Source: UBA1732 sp045114455 (GTDB taxonomy: Bacteria; Verrucomicrobiota; Lentisphaeria; Victivallales; UBA1829). Taken from it: a stretch of DNA of 24,869 bases. Below are positions 1 to 8,335 of the stretch, piece after piece. The stretch spans positions 1-24,869 of the forward strand of contig JBGUKN010000022.1 of the NCBI GenBank assembly GCA_045114455.1. The letters are read 5' to 3'. Numbering within the stretch: position 1 is the stretch's first letter; each line of letters begins with the position of its first letter. Position numbers and translations under genes: made by a program. The notes under the pieces are model-generated. The model was not told where the DNA came from, made no database searches, and saw only the letters and a program-made list of their open reading frames with translations.

Positions 1-254
1 TCATCAAGAAACTGCGCCAGAATGTTCATCAGCGCGTCAACTTCCTCCTTGGACCTTTTCCAATTTTCCGTACTGAACGCGTACAGCGTGACGTAGCGGA
101 TGGATTCATAATGCGAAATGTAGTTCATAAAATCCACCACCCGGTTCGCGCCTGCCAGATGGCCTTCCTTACGTTCGACGCCGTGCTGCGTCGCCCAGCG
201 TCCGTTTCCATCCAGAATGACCGCTACATGTCTGAGTTCATTCGCCTGCGCCAT
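1..254 (-). CDS. uppS: Isoprenyl transferase (undecaprenyl diphosphate synthase), 3' end cut by the window edge
   Basis: The first 84 residues are visible. UppS condenses isopentenyl diphosphate onto farnesyl diphosphate to make the C55 lipid carrier for peptidoglycan and O-antigen. The substrate-binding motif HVAVILDGNGRWA lies at residues 9-21, with the catalytic Asp at D15, followed by the family blocks GHLAGA and LYAFSTENWKRS. The ATG at 254 is preceded on the minus strand by GGAGGAAAGG at good spacing, which fixes the start. The first 17 bases overlap the end of gmhA, so the two genes are very probably co-transcribed and translationally coupled. Identity is certain from the motifs; only the C-terminal part is missing. 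Confidence 0.95.
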   Translation of the reverse strand, partial: MAQANELRHVAVILDGNGRWATQHGVERKEGHLAGANRVVDFMNYISHYESIRYVTLYAFSTENWKRSKEEVDALMNILAQFLD

Positions 255-894
255 AGAACCTTTCCTCCAGCATCATGGCCAGGGCGTGGTAGATCGGCAG
301 ATGATACTCCTGAACACGATAGGCTTCCCGTGCCGGAACGTCCAGAATGAAATCGGCGTACTTTCTGCATGGTCCCTCTTCATTGTTCCCGGTCAGGAGA
401 TAGGTGGAAATGCCGAGTACGCGCGCCACCTTAAAGAGGTTGAGGATATTTTTCGCATTGCCCGATGTCGTGATCCCGAGCACGGCATCGCCCTTCTGTC
501 CGAAAATATACAGCTGTTGCGCATACGTCATAAGCGGATCGACGTCATTGGTGTACGCGGAAGCAAGCGCAGGATGACCGTTCAGGGAAATCGCACGGAA
601 CCCCCGCTGAATCCTTTCCGGAAAGTTTTCGCCGGGATACGCGGCCTCCAATGCTTTGCTGAGCTCGGACGGGATATGGCGGCGGCTCAGGAACCCCTTT
701 CCGAGCTCGGCAATAAAATGCTCTGCGTCAGAACAACTTCCGCCATTTCCGCAGATAAATAACGTTTTGTTCTTGAAAAATACGTTTTCAAGGTTAAAAT
801 ATAATGTATGGATTTTTTCCGCGGTTCCCATTAAATCGGGATACCGGGCCAGAAGATCATCCATGTGCTTCTTGACATTGTTGTTCATATCCAT
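238..894 (-). CDS. gmhA: SIS-domain phosphoheptose isomerase (GmhA type)
   Basis: A 218-residue SIS-fold protein. GmhA converts sedoheptulose 7-phosphate to heptose 7-phosphate, the first step toward the ADP-heptose of LPS inner core. Visible signatures are CGNGGSCSDAEHF (48-60), the STSGN-like block TTSGN (142-146) and QEYHLPIYHAL (195-205); E63 and H198 match the catalytic Glu and His of E. coli GmhA. A segment of about 20 residues (about 72-95) is longer than in E. coli. I chose the ATG at 894: it has AGGTG about 8 bases upstream, and the predicted promoter (938-966) lies across the longer N-terminal extension, ruling out the start at 966. It overlaps uppS by 17 bases. A related SIS sugar isomerase is the alternative. 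Confidence 0.88.
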   Translation of the reverse strand: MDMNNNVKKHMDDLLARYPDLMGTAEKIHTLYFNLENVFFKNKTLFICGNGGSCSDAEHFIAELGKGFLSRRHIPSELSKALEAAYPGENFPERIQRGFRAISLNGHPALASAYTNDVDPLMTYAQQLYIFGQKGDAVLGITTSGNAKNILNLFKVARVLGISTYLLTGNNEEGPCRKYADFILDVPAREAYRVQEYHLPIYHALAMMLEERFYGAGE

Positions 895-937
895 GTTCGT
901 CACCTGCCGACAGGGTTTAATAAAAGACTGCATTGTT

Positions 938-966
938 AATAGAACACCGTTTCCGTACAAAGTCAA
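938..966 (-). promoter_or_regulatory. Predicted sigma70 promoter of gmhA-uppS
   Basis: On the minus strand TTGACT (966-961) is followed after 17 bases by TCTATT (943-938). Transcription would start near 931, giving a leader of about 37 bases before the gmhA ATG at 894. It supports that start over an upstream in-frame ATG. Confidence 0.6.
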
Positions 967-1151
967 ACCATTTTGTGAACATCTTCCGAAAAAAGTGTTT
1001 GAAGCGGGATAAACGGGTTATTGACAGTATTGACACCCCCTATTTCTTTTATTCTGTTCGGTTCAGGTTCATTTTTCATTAGAAACCAATCTCAATAACT
1101 TTTTCCGGACGGCACAAAGACAGGCCGCCGGAAGATCGGAGGCAATCCACT

Positions 1152-2249
1152 ATGAAAATCAAGATCGCAAGAGAAACCATGCTCAAGGCCCTGCAGAAGG
1201 TCGGCAATATCGTCAATACGCGCAACACTCTTCCCGTGCTTTCCAATATTCTTTTCGAAGCGGCGGACGGAAAACTCAAGCTTACCGGCACCGATCTCGA
1301 GATCCGTATGGAAACGGTCGTCGATGCCGAGGTCATCGAAGCAGGCGCGACTACCCTGCCTGCGAAAAAGATGCTTACCCTCGTTTCCAAATTCCGCGGC
1401 GAGTTCATCGAAATCGAAAGCGGAGACAATTTCCACTCCACGATCAAATGCGGCACCGCGTCCATCATGCTTCTCGGACTCAATCCGGCCGACTATCCGA
1501 AGAAGGACGAAGTCAAGTTCGTCCGTTCCTTCTCCATGAAGCAGGCCGATATGGCGGTCATCATCGAACGGATAGCTTATGCCGCCAGCCTCGAAGATTC
1601 ACGCAAGGTCCTGCAGGGCATCCTCTTCTCCGTCCGCGACGGCAAGTTCACGGCTGTCGCCACCGACGGCAAACGCCTTGCCCTCTGCGAAAAAGTGTTC
1701 GAGGAACTTCCCGAAGGTTCCGAAGGCGACATCATCATCACCCAGAAGGCTGCCAATGAACTCAAACGCCTCCTCGAAAAGGAAGGCGAAGTCGCGATCA
1801 ACATCGCCGAAAACCAGGTCGTGTTCGAAGTCGGCGCTTCCGTGATCACTTCCAAGCTCATCGAAGGAAACTATCCGAACTACCGTCAGGTCATTCCGGC
1901 TTCCTTCAAGCAGACCGTGACGGTTTCCTGCGAGAGCGTGATCTATGCGCTGGAACTCATCTGCGTGACTCTCGCCGAAAGCGGTTCCCCGAAAGTGTCC
2001 CTCACCTTCAAATCCGACAGCATGCTCTTCGAAACGAACAGCAACATCGGCGAAGGCCGCGAAAGCGTGCCCATTCAGTATGACGGCGAGGAAATGTCCG
2101 CTTCGTTCAATTCGAACTTCTTCCTGGATCCCTTCAAGCATATTCAGGTCGACAACGTGTTCATCAAGGTGAATGACGTCATGAGCCCGATCGCCATCGA
2201 AAGCGGCGACGGTTTCCTGTACGTCATCATGCCGATGAGGAACAAATAA
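1152..2249 (+). CDS. dnaN: DNA polymerase III beta subunit (sliding clamp)
   Basis: A 365-residue beta clamp, nearly the same length as the E. coli protein (366). It forms the ring that tethers DNA polymerase III and other repair factors to DNA. Family blocks are visible throughout: NTRNTLPVLSNILFEA near the N-terminus, GTDLEI (46-51), the second-domain ATDGKRLAL and the C-terminal YVIMPMRNK. The start has GGAGG at 1138-1142, 9 bases before the ATG. It is the first gene of a dnaN-recF-thiI cluster. dnaA is not next to it, so the classical dnaA-dnaN arrangement is broken here. The third positions are strongly C/G-rich, more so than in recF, as expected for a highly expressed gene. Confidence 0.97.
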   Translation: MKIKIARETMLKALQKVGNIVNTRNTLPVLSNILFEAADGKLKLTGTDLEIRMETVVDAEVIEAGATTLPAKKMLTLVSKFRGEFIEIESGDNFHSTIKCGTASIMLLGLNPADYPKKDEVKFVRSFSMKQADMAVIIERIAYAASLEDSRKVLQGILFSVRDGKFTAVATDGKRLALCEKVFEELPEGSEGDIIITQKAANELKRLLEKEGEVAINIAENQVVFEVGASVITSKLIEGNYPNYRQVIPASFKQTVTVSCESVIYALELICVTLAESGSPKVSLTFKSDSMLFETNSNIGEGRESVPIQYDGEEMSASFNSNFFLDPFKHIQVDNVFIKVNDVMSPIAIESGDGFLYVIMPMRNK

Positions 2250-2373
2250 GAACAGCAAGTCGGGCATCCGTCCGAAAATCAAAATGAGAGTCCTGCCGTA
2301 AGCTCAAACAGTGCATGCGGCGGGGCTTCCGTATCATTTCAATCCATATTCAACTCGTCCGTTCCGCGGAACT

Positions 2374-3444
2374 ATGGTCAATTCGCTTTACCTTCAGAAT
2401 TTCAGACTGTTCGAGTCGGTATCTCTTAATTTTGAAGCGCCGACCGTTTTTCTCTGCGGTTCGAACGGGCAGGGAAAGACCAGTCTGCTGGAAGCATTGT
2501 TCTATCTTGCGAATCTGAGGTCGTTTCGAACGTCGCGCACTTCGGAAATGATAAAGCTTCATGCACCGTCCGCCGTAGTCGGAGCTTCCGTTTCATTCCG
2601 GGATTGGTCGCGCAAGCTCGCGGTCGAAATAGGCGAAACGCGAAAACTGGTCGTGGACGGAAAACATGTGACCCGGGCAAGCGAATTTGCCGGATCGTTC
2701 AATACGGTTACGTTTCTGCCGGACGATCCGGAGATCATTACCGGACGTTCCCAGGTGAGGCGGAAATTTCTTGATATGTTCATTTCCATGCTGGATCATG
2801 GATATTTCACGGCGCTCCAGGCATATTATAACGGCGTGAAAAACCGGAATTGTCTGTTGAGGATGAGGGAAGCGAACAACGATGTGATCCGGTCGTATCA
2901 TCCGGCGCTCGCAAAATACGGATCCGAGATCGTCCAGGCGCGGGAAATCCATATCAGAATTTTATCCGATTTCATGCGGAACACTCTGTCGGATTTGAAA
3001 CCGGAACTTGCCGATTTGCAAATAAGATTACGAACGGTTCATGAGCTTTCAGAACCGAAAATCTTTGAGGAAAAACTTGACAGAAATCTAGAAAAAGACA
3101 GGATGAACGGATATACGACAACGGGACCGCATCTTGACGATTTCGATTTCATGGCGGATGGAAAGTCATTGAAACTTTACGGATCACGCGGACAGTGCCG
3201 CGCGACATCGTTTGCGCTGAAGGAAGCGGAATTCGATATCGTCAAAAATCATTCCATGTCAAAGGATAACACTGTCGTTATCGTGGATGATGCCACAGGC
3301 GATCTTGACAGAAAAACGCAGGAAGCATTCTATCATAAGATATCGGATGCGAAACAGGTATTCTGTTCCTTCACGGAAATCCCGGACAATCCTTTGACAC
3401 AACAATCTCAGATCGTTCATATTACAGCCGGACGCGCTGTTTAA
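2374..3444 (+). CDS. recF: DNA replication and repair protein RecF
   Basis: A 356-residue SMC-like ATPase (E. coli RecF: 357) that helps load RecA at single-strand gaps. The N-terminus MVNSLYLQNFRLFESVSLNF is typical of RecF. Walker A is GSNGQGKTS (29-37). The signature region reads GSRGQCRATSFALKEAE and Walker B reads VVIVDDATGDLD; both are recognisable but more divergent than usual. I chose the ATG at 2374 because it matches the family N-terminus; an in-frame ATG at 2311 would add 21 residues that look like untranslated leader. No strong ribosome binding site is visible. It lies 124 bases after dnaN and 20 bases before thiI. Codon use is less GC-rich than in dnaN. Confidence 0.93.
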   Translation: MVNSLYLQNFRLFESVSLNFEAPTVFLCGSNGQGKTSLLEALFYLANLRSFRTSRTSEMIKLHAPSAVVGASVSFRDWSRKLAVEIGETRKLVVDGKHVTRASEFAGSFNTVTFLPDDPEIITGRSQVRRKFLDMFISMLDHGYFTALQAYYNGVKNRNCLLRMREANNDVIRSYHPALAKYGSEIVQAREIHIRILSDFMRNTLSDLKPELADLQIRLRTVHELSEPKIFEEKLDRNLEKDRMNGYTTTGPHLDDFDFMADGKSLKLYGSRGQCRATSFALKEAEFDIVKNHSMSKDNTVVIVDDATGDLDRKTQEAFYHKISDAKQVFCSFTEIPDNPLTQQSQIVHITAGRAV

Positions 3445-3464
3445 TCCACAGGAGTTCTATCACT

Positions 3465-4721
3465 ATGGCGCTTTACAATTCCATCATCTGCCGCTACAAC
3501 GAGATCGCGACGAAGGGAAACAACCGCAGCATGTTCGAGAACACGCTGATCCGCAATATGAAACGCATGACGAAGGATCGTGTACCAGGCCTGAATTATG
3601 TGAAAATGCGCGGTCGGATCTTTATTCATAAAAACGAATTCGAAGTCTTTACGGACGAGGAACAGGATTATCTGAAAGAACGCCTGAAAGACTGCTTCGG
3701 TCTTGATTCATTTTCCTTCTGCATCGAGGGTGAACGCACCATCGAGGCAGTTCTGGATCATATCAGGCAGGCCGTGAAGCCGCTGTTCGAACAGCAGCTC
3801 GAAAGCCTCGGCCGTCCGGTGAAATTCCGGACGCGCGCACGCCGTTCCGACAAGAGTTTTCCTCTGCGTTCCAAGGAGATAGAGATTGAAACGGCGACCA
3901 TGATAGAAGAAATGTTCGGGGAAAACAGTGTCCAGGTAGACCTGATGAACCCGGATATTTCCATTGGCGTTGAGATCAGGGAAAAGAATTCCACGATCTT
4001 CCTGGAAACGGTAAAGGCGCGCGGCGGTCTCCCGGTCGGCTCCAATTCCCCGCTGCTCGGCATGCTTTCCGGCGGGATCGATTCACCCGTGGCATGCGCG
4101 ATGGCGATGAAACGCGGCTGCCGGATGGACTTTCTCACGTTCCACAGTTACCCTTATACGCCGATCGAATCCGTCACGAAAGTCTGGCGTATCGCCAAGA
4201 TCATCAACAGGTTCCAGCCGCACGGCGTATTGTATGCCTGCAACCTTTCCGAAGTGCAGAAGCTGATCCGCGACAACTGCGACCCGAAATTCCGCACCGT
4301 GCTCTATCGCCGCATGATGATGCGGATCGCTTCGAAACTGTGCAGAAAACATAATCTGTACGGGATCGTCACCGGCGAGGCGATCGGCCAGGTCGCCAGC
4401 CAGACGGTCGTGAACATGTCCGTGATCGACCGCGCCGTGCCGGACCTGATCGTGCGCCCGCTCTGCGGCATGGACAAACTGGAAACGATCGCCCGTGCGG
4501 AGGATATCGGCACTTTCAATATTTCCATCGAACCGATGGCGGATAGCTGCACCGTCTTTGCGCCGCCGTCTCCGGTGATCCACGCCAAACTCCATTTTGT
4601 CGAATTCGAGGAGTCGAAAATTCCGAATATGGAGGAGGCGATTCAGAAAGCTTTTGACGAAATCAAGCTGGTGACGGATGACGGTCTGACCGATATTCCA
4701 ACAAAAGATATAAATGATTGA
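3465..4721 (+). CDS. thiI: tRNA 4-thiouridine synthase / sulfurtransferase ThiI
   Basis: A 418-residue protein with an N-terminal ferredoxin-like/THUMP region (about 1-185) and a PP-loop ATP pyrophosphatase domain with SGGIDSPVA (202-210). ThiI activates U8 of tRNA by adenylation and inserts sulfur; in some bacteria it also feeds thiazole synthesis. C362 in DSCTVF sits where the conserved catalytic cysteine (E. coli C344) is expected. The C-terminal rhodanese domain of E. coli ThiI is absent, as in Bacillus-type enzymes, so sulfur must come from a separate cysteine desulfurase. AGGAG (about 3450) precedes the ATG. The gene follows recF by 20 bases and is probably in the same transcript, which ends at the hairpin at 4740. 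Confidence 0.93.
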   Translation: MALYNSIICRYNEIATKGNNRSMFENTLIRNMKRMTKDRVPGLNYVKMRGRIFIHKNEFEVFTDEEQDYLKERLKDCFGLDSFSFCIEGERTIEAVLDHIRQAVKPLFEQQLESLGRPVKFRTRARRSDKSFPLRSKEIEIETATMIEEMFGENSVQVDLMNPDISIGVEIREKNSTIFLETVKARGGLPVGSNSPLLGMLSGGIDSPVACAMAMKRGCRMDFLTFHSYPYTPIESVTKVWRIAKIINRFQPHGVLYACNLSEVQKLIRDNCDPKFRTVLYRRMMMRIASKLCRKHNLYGIVTGEAIGQVASQTVVNMSVIDRAVPDLIVRPLCGMDKLETIARAEDIGTFNISIEPMADSCTVFAPPSPVIHAKLHFVEFEESKIPNMEEAIQKAFDEIKLVTDDGLTDIPTKDIND

Positions 4722-4739
4722 TAATAAATAGTATAACGG

Positions 4740-4779
4740 AATGACGGACGAATCTGACAATTTGTCCGTCATTTCTTTT
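4740..4779 (+). terminator. Hairpin terminator after thiI
   Basis: AATGACGGAC (4740-4749) pairs perfectly with GTCCGTCATT (4764-4773) around a 14-base loop and is followed by TTCTTTTA. It begins 18 bases after the thiI stop. A second, weaker hairpin of the same flavour (AATGACGG / CCGTTATT, one mismatch, 4819-4839) follows, also leading into T-rich sequence. Confidence 0.7.
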
Positions 4780-5213
4780 ACCCTGATTTTCATATATTTA
4801 ACGAATCCATGGTCGGAAAATGACGGGTATTCCGTTATTTTACTGATAATCAAATGATTCAGCTTGTTTCGTCATTCCCTTATAAATCTATTCTTATTTT
4901 ACTGTAATATTACTTCTTATATTTTCTTGTTTCAAGTTTGAAAACGATCAAAAATAGAATATTGATTCATTCTGATCCCGATTTCTTTTTTCTTCCGTTT
5001 CATTTTTTCTTCCGTATAGATTCTATTTGAAATCATTTCATATGATATTTTAATCATATTAATTAAAATATTATAATGATTATACTGTAAAAGCCAGTCT
5101 TCAATTATTCTCTGAAATAATCCCATACTTTTTCTTGAAATGATGTACTTCGGGTGGTATAGTTAGGGAAAAATGTTCCGTTTCATTCCTTTGCACGAAA
5201 TGAGGGCGGTTTT
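4780..5213. other. AT-rich intergenic region
   Basis: About 430 bases without a supported gene. Long runs are almost pure A/T (for example 5040-5100), in sharp contrast to the GC-rich genes on both sides. A 64-codon minus-strand reading frame (4932-5126) consists of low-complexity Ile/Lys/Asn residues and has no family features, so I do not call it. The last 80 bases hold the promoter of the leucine-rich-repeat gene. It may be a leftover of transferred DNA or an upstream AT-rich activating element; nothing in it decides between these. Confidence 0.6.
5135..5163 (+). promoter_or_regulatory. Predicted sigma70 promoter of the leucine-rich-repeat gene
   Basis: TTGAAA (5135-5140), 17 bases, TATAGT (5158-5163). 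The start of transcription would be near 5170, about 44 bases before the ATG at 5214. Confidence 0.75.
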
Positions 5214-7436
5214 ATGAAACATCATTCCGATTTGAGCTTCAATAAATACGGATTCGCCTCAAAGTCCGGCGCGGCGGCATTGTGCGTTCTTGCCGCGCTC
5301 GTTATCCTGACTTCCCTGTCCCTCCCCTGCGCGGGGAAGGATCGAATACCGGAAGATGAACGGAAATCCGGTCAGGTTGAACAGGTCAAGGTCGGGATCG
5401 CCCCGTCCGATGCATCTGCCCCGGAGAAGAGAAAGGTCCGGGGCACGGCGGACGAATTGCTGCCCAAGATCAAATCCGGGGATATTCCCTACATCCCCAA
5501 AAGCGAATATTCCTCCGACATGGAGTTCGAGTATGTGTACTACGACGGCAGCCCGATGCCGGAGAGCATTACGCTTCTGTATGTGCCGGACCCCGGCGAG
5601 GTGGATTTCGTCGTTCCGGACGGGATCACGGCGATCCACACCAATGCGTTCCAGGACTGCAAGAAGCTGAAATCCGTCACGTTCCCCGACTCCGTCAAGT
5701 CGATCGGCGAACTTGCCCTGGACAATATTCCGTCCCTGAAATCGGTTTCGCTGCCCGCTCGCATTACCATCGGCAACAGCGCTTTTTACCAGTGTTCCAA
5801 CCTCGAGACCGTGATGTTCCGGAAAGATCCAGAGGGCGCGCAGCCGTCCCCGGGGAGCGTCGTCCTGGGGAAGGGAGTTTTCTCACAGTGTAGCAAGCTG
5901 AAGCGCTTTGCGTTCCCGGAAGGACTCGAGGCTATCCCGGAAGGCGCTCTCAGCTCCTGTGCGGAACTGGAATCCATCGCGATCCCGGAGGGCGTGAAGG
6001 AGATCGGGCCCAGTGCGTTCAAGCAATGCACCGCCATCAGGGAGATCAGGATCCCGGACAGCGTGGTGACGATCGAGGGAGCGGCTTTCTCCGGCTGCAC
6101 CGCGCTGGAGGAGATCGTTCTGCCCCAGGACCATCCGGTATTCCTCGACGGCGGCGGCGTATTCTACGAGTGCACCAGCCTCAGGCATCTCAAGTTTCCG
6201 CCGCCTCGTACGATATGGCTGGTCGACAAGACGTTTTACGGATGCACGGCGCTGGAAAGCATCGAGATCCCGGAGGGCATCGAGGTCATAGGATACTCGG
6301 CGTTTGCGGGCTGCACGTCGCTGAAGACGGTGAAGCTCCCGGAGAGCGTGCATGAGATCAGGAGAGGCTCGTTCGCGGGCTGCAAAAGCCTGGAAAACAT
6401 CATGATTCCGGCGAAGGGCAGGCTGAAGGAGATCGAACTGTATGCGTTCCATCAGTGCGAAAGCCTGAAAACCGTGACCATTCCGGGTTCGATCGAGCGG
6501 CTGGATAACGCATTCGACCTTGAGACGACGCAGCTGATGTTTCTGTCTCCGGCGAACAAGCGGTTCCGGTACCTGGCGGACGGCTCCCTGATCGACTACG
6601 AGAAGAAGATCCTGATCGGCGTTCCGGTCACTCTCGAGGGAGAATACGAGGTGCCGGAGGGCATCCGCAGGATCGCGTCCCGGGCGTTCGAGTCCTGCCG
6701 CGTCGAACGCGTGACGATCCCGGACAGCGTGACAAGCATCGGGGGAGAGGCGTTCAGGTCCAGCGCGATCCGGGAGATCACGATCCCCGCGAGCGTGACG
6801 GAACTGGAGGAGGGCGACATTATTTACGGCGAAGTCAACTTTTTCGACGTATCCGCGCCGCGGGGCATGTTCAACAGCTGCACTGAGCTGAAGCGTGCGG
6901 AACTGAAGGGGAATCCGGAGAAGATCCCCGATTATTTGTTCCAGAACTGCGCCTCGCTGGAGGTGGTCTCGCTTCCCGTGGGGATCACGGAGATCCCGGC
7001 GGGCATGTTCCGGAGGTGCAAAAGCCTGAAACGCGTAGTCCTGCCGGGAGCCCGCACGATCGGCAACTTCGCCTTCGAAGGCTGCACGGCCCTGGAGCGC
7101 GTCGAGCTGCCGGAGGGAGTCCGCACGATCGGCTACAGAGCCTTCGCGGGCTGCACGGGCCTGGAGGAAGTCGTGCTGTCGCCCGGGCTCGGCAGGATCA
7201 ACGACAACGCCTTCATGGGCTGCACGGGCCTGAAACGCGTGGTCCTGCCGGAGGGACTGACCTTTATCGGATCCATGGCGTTCGGGGACTGCCGGTCACT
7301 GAAGGAGATCGCGGTCCCCGCGAGCGTGACGAAGATTTATCCAAGCGCGTTTGACGGGGCAGGCTGCGAACAGTACGTCAGGGAACACTACGGGGATCTG
7401 ATGAAACTGATACTCGGGGAAGACTATTTCATCTGA
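5214..7436 (+). CDS. Secreted BspA-like leucine-rich-repeat protein (LRR_5 / TpLRR type)
   Basis: A 740-residue protein. After a short polar start, residues about 18-41 form a hydrophobic secretion signal ending in SLPCAG; the cysteine is not in a good lipobox, so signal peptidase I is more likely. From about residue 140 to 725 there are roughly 22 repeats of 22-24 residues of the form IGxxAFxxCxxLxxVxIPxxV, the BspA/TpLRR type known from surface proteins of Bacteroides, Tannerella and Treponema that bind host proteins or other bacteria. An irregular block near residues 440-480 interrupts the array. There is no membrane anchor, sorting domain or catalytic domain. GAGGGCGG precedes the ATG and a strong promoter lies just upstream, so it is probably transcribed alone. 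The ligand cannot be inferred. Confidence 0.9.
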   Translation: MKHHSDLSFNKYGFASKSGAAALCVLAALVILTSLSLPCAGKDRIPEDERKSGQVEQVKVGIAPSDASAPEKRKVRGTADELLPKIKSGDIPYIPKSEYSSDMEFEYVYYDGSPMPESITLLYVPDPGEVDFVVPDGITAIHTNAFQDCKKLKSVTFPDSVKSIGELALDNIPSLKSVSLPARITIGNSAFYQCSNLETVMFRKDPEGAQPSPGSVVLGKGVFSQCSKLKRFAFPEGLEAIPEGALSSCAELESIAIPEGVKEIGPSAFKQCTAIREIRIPDSVVTIEGAAFSGCTALEEIVLPQDHPVFLDGGGVFYECTSLRHLKFPPPRTIWLVDKTFYGCTALESIEIPEGIEVIGYSAFAGCTSLKTVKLPESVHEIRRGSFAGCKSLENIMIPAKGRLKEIELYAFHQCESLKTVTIPGSIERLDNAFDLETTQLMFLSPANKRFRYLADGSLIDYEKKILIGVPVTLEGEYEVPEGIRRIASRAFESCRVERVTIPDSVTSIGGEAFRSSAIREITIPASVTELEEGDIIYGEVNFFDVSAPRGMFNSCTELKRAELKGNPEKIPDYLFQNCASLEVVSLPVGITEIPAGMFRRCKSLKRVVLPGARTIGNFAFEGCTALERVELPEGVRTIGYRAFAGCTGLEEVVLSPGLGRINDNAFMGCTGLKRVVLPEGLTFIGSMAFGDCRSLKEIAVPASVTKIYPSAFDGAGCEQYVREHYGDLMKLILGEDYFI

Positions 7437-7495
7437 CCGCCGGTTTTTTCCGTGCCGGCCGCGACGCCTGCCTGAAGCGGACATGGACCGGACGG

Positions 7496-8320
7496 TCATT
7501 CCGCCATGACGGCCCAGGGCTTGAGGCGCGTCGCGATGCGTTTTTCCAGGACGTCGTAGAGTTCGCCGGCGGTCGTTCGGGGAACCTTCGCCGCCTCGAG
7601 ATAGGCGGCCTCGAGCTCGCAGCGGACCTTCGAGGAGATCTTCAGGTAACGGAAGAGGCGGATGATGTCGTCCGCGATCATCGGCACGGTGAGCGGCGAA
7701 CGGGAACACTCGGCGACGTCGACCCAGCAGAGCTTCATGCCGCCGTCCGGCTCGCGCCTGTACAGCAGATTGGCGGGCGTGAATCCGCCGTGGAGCCAGC
7801 CGCGGTCATGGAGCTTCGCGAGCAGCGCCAGGTGAGCGCGGCAGAATTCCTTCAGCAGGGGTTCGTCATTCACATGCTCGCCTTCGCCGAAGAAGTCGGT
7901 GCCGTTGCGGAATCCCTCCACGAACCGGGAGACCATGAAGGCGTTCTTCAGCAGCGGGCCGCGGCGGAGCTCCCCGGCCGCCAGCAGGTCGGGCAGGGGG
8001 AATCCCATTTCCTTCAGCCGGGCATAGTTCGCCGCCTCGTCGGCGCACGGCGAGGGCCGCAGGAGGTAATGGTGAACGTTTTTGACCTCGAAAAAGCTCT
8101 TGTACGCGACGTCAAACCCGAGCGACGTGTGCGCGCGGAGAACGAACTTGGTGCGCGTGCGCCAGATGACTTCGGAGGTACCTCCGTCGGGCCGGAACGC
8201 GCCCGCGTCCGAAAGCCGCCGGAACTCTTCGGCGAAATCGCTCCTCACCCAGCTCCAGGAACGGAACAGAGACGATGTCCGCAGGGAGAAGCTCGGAGCC
8301 GCCTGGATGTGCATCGTCAT
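7496..8320 (-). CDS. Kdo/WaaP-type lipopolysaccharide-kinase-like protein
   Basis: A 274-residue protein with a small kinase fold of the InaA/Kdo-kinase kind, which phosphorylates sugars of LPS core. Visible landmarks are VAYKSF (K74, ATP lysine), DEAANYARL (E95, helix-C glutamate), the hinge-like FMVSRFVEG (128-135), LAKLHDRGWLHGGFTPANLLY (168-187) and CWVDVAE (198-204). N184 and D201 match metal-binding residues, but the catalytic-loop Asp of HxD is a Gly (HGG, G179). It is therefore either a pseudokinase or uses another base. It starts 15 bases after the MsbA-like exporter gene and shares its transcript, which supports a role in lipid A/LPS. The ribosome binding site is weak. Confidence 0.75.
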   Translation of the reverse strand: MTMHIQAAPSFSLRTSSLFRSWSWVRSDFAEEFRRLSDAGAFRPDGGTSEVIWRTRTKFVLRAHTSLGFDVAYKSFFEVKNVHHYLLRPSPCADEAANYARLKEMGFPLPDLLAAGELRRGPLLKNAFMVSRFVEGFRNGTDFFGEGEHVNDEPLLKEFCRAHLALLAKLHDRGWLHGGFTPANLLYRREPDGGMKLCWVDVAECSRSPLTVPMIADDIIRLFRYLKISSKVRCELEAAYLEAAKVPRTTAGELYDVLEKRIATRLKPWAVMAE

Positions 8321-8335
8321 ACAGGGATTTCCCGC

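Noticed and set aside
1021..1058. Promoter of dnaN
   Set aside because: Two TTGACA hexamers (1021 and 1030) exist, but no -10 box sits at 16-18 bases; the nearest (TATTCT, 1050) is 14 bases from the second. Probably a promoter region, but I cannot place it.
895..1151. Replication origin next to dnaN
   Set aside because: No DnaA boxes (TTATNCACA type) or AT-rich unwinding region seen, and dnaA is not present.
4932..5126. 64-codon minus-strand frame in the AT-rich gap
   Set aside because: Low-complexity Ile/Lys/Asn content and no recognisable domain; AT-rich DNA gives such frames by chance.
7437..7495. Terminator between the leucine-rich-repeat gene and the kinase-like gene
   Set aside because: GCCGG and CCGGC can pair, but the T run lies in the loop, not after the stem.
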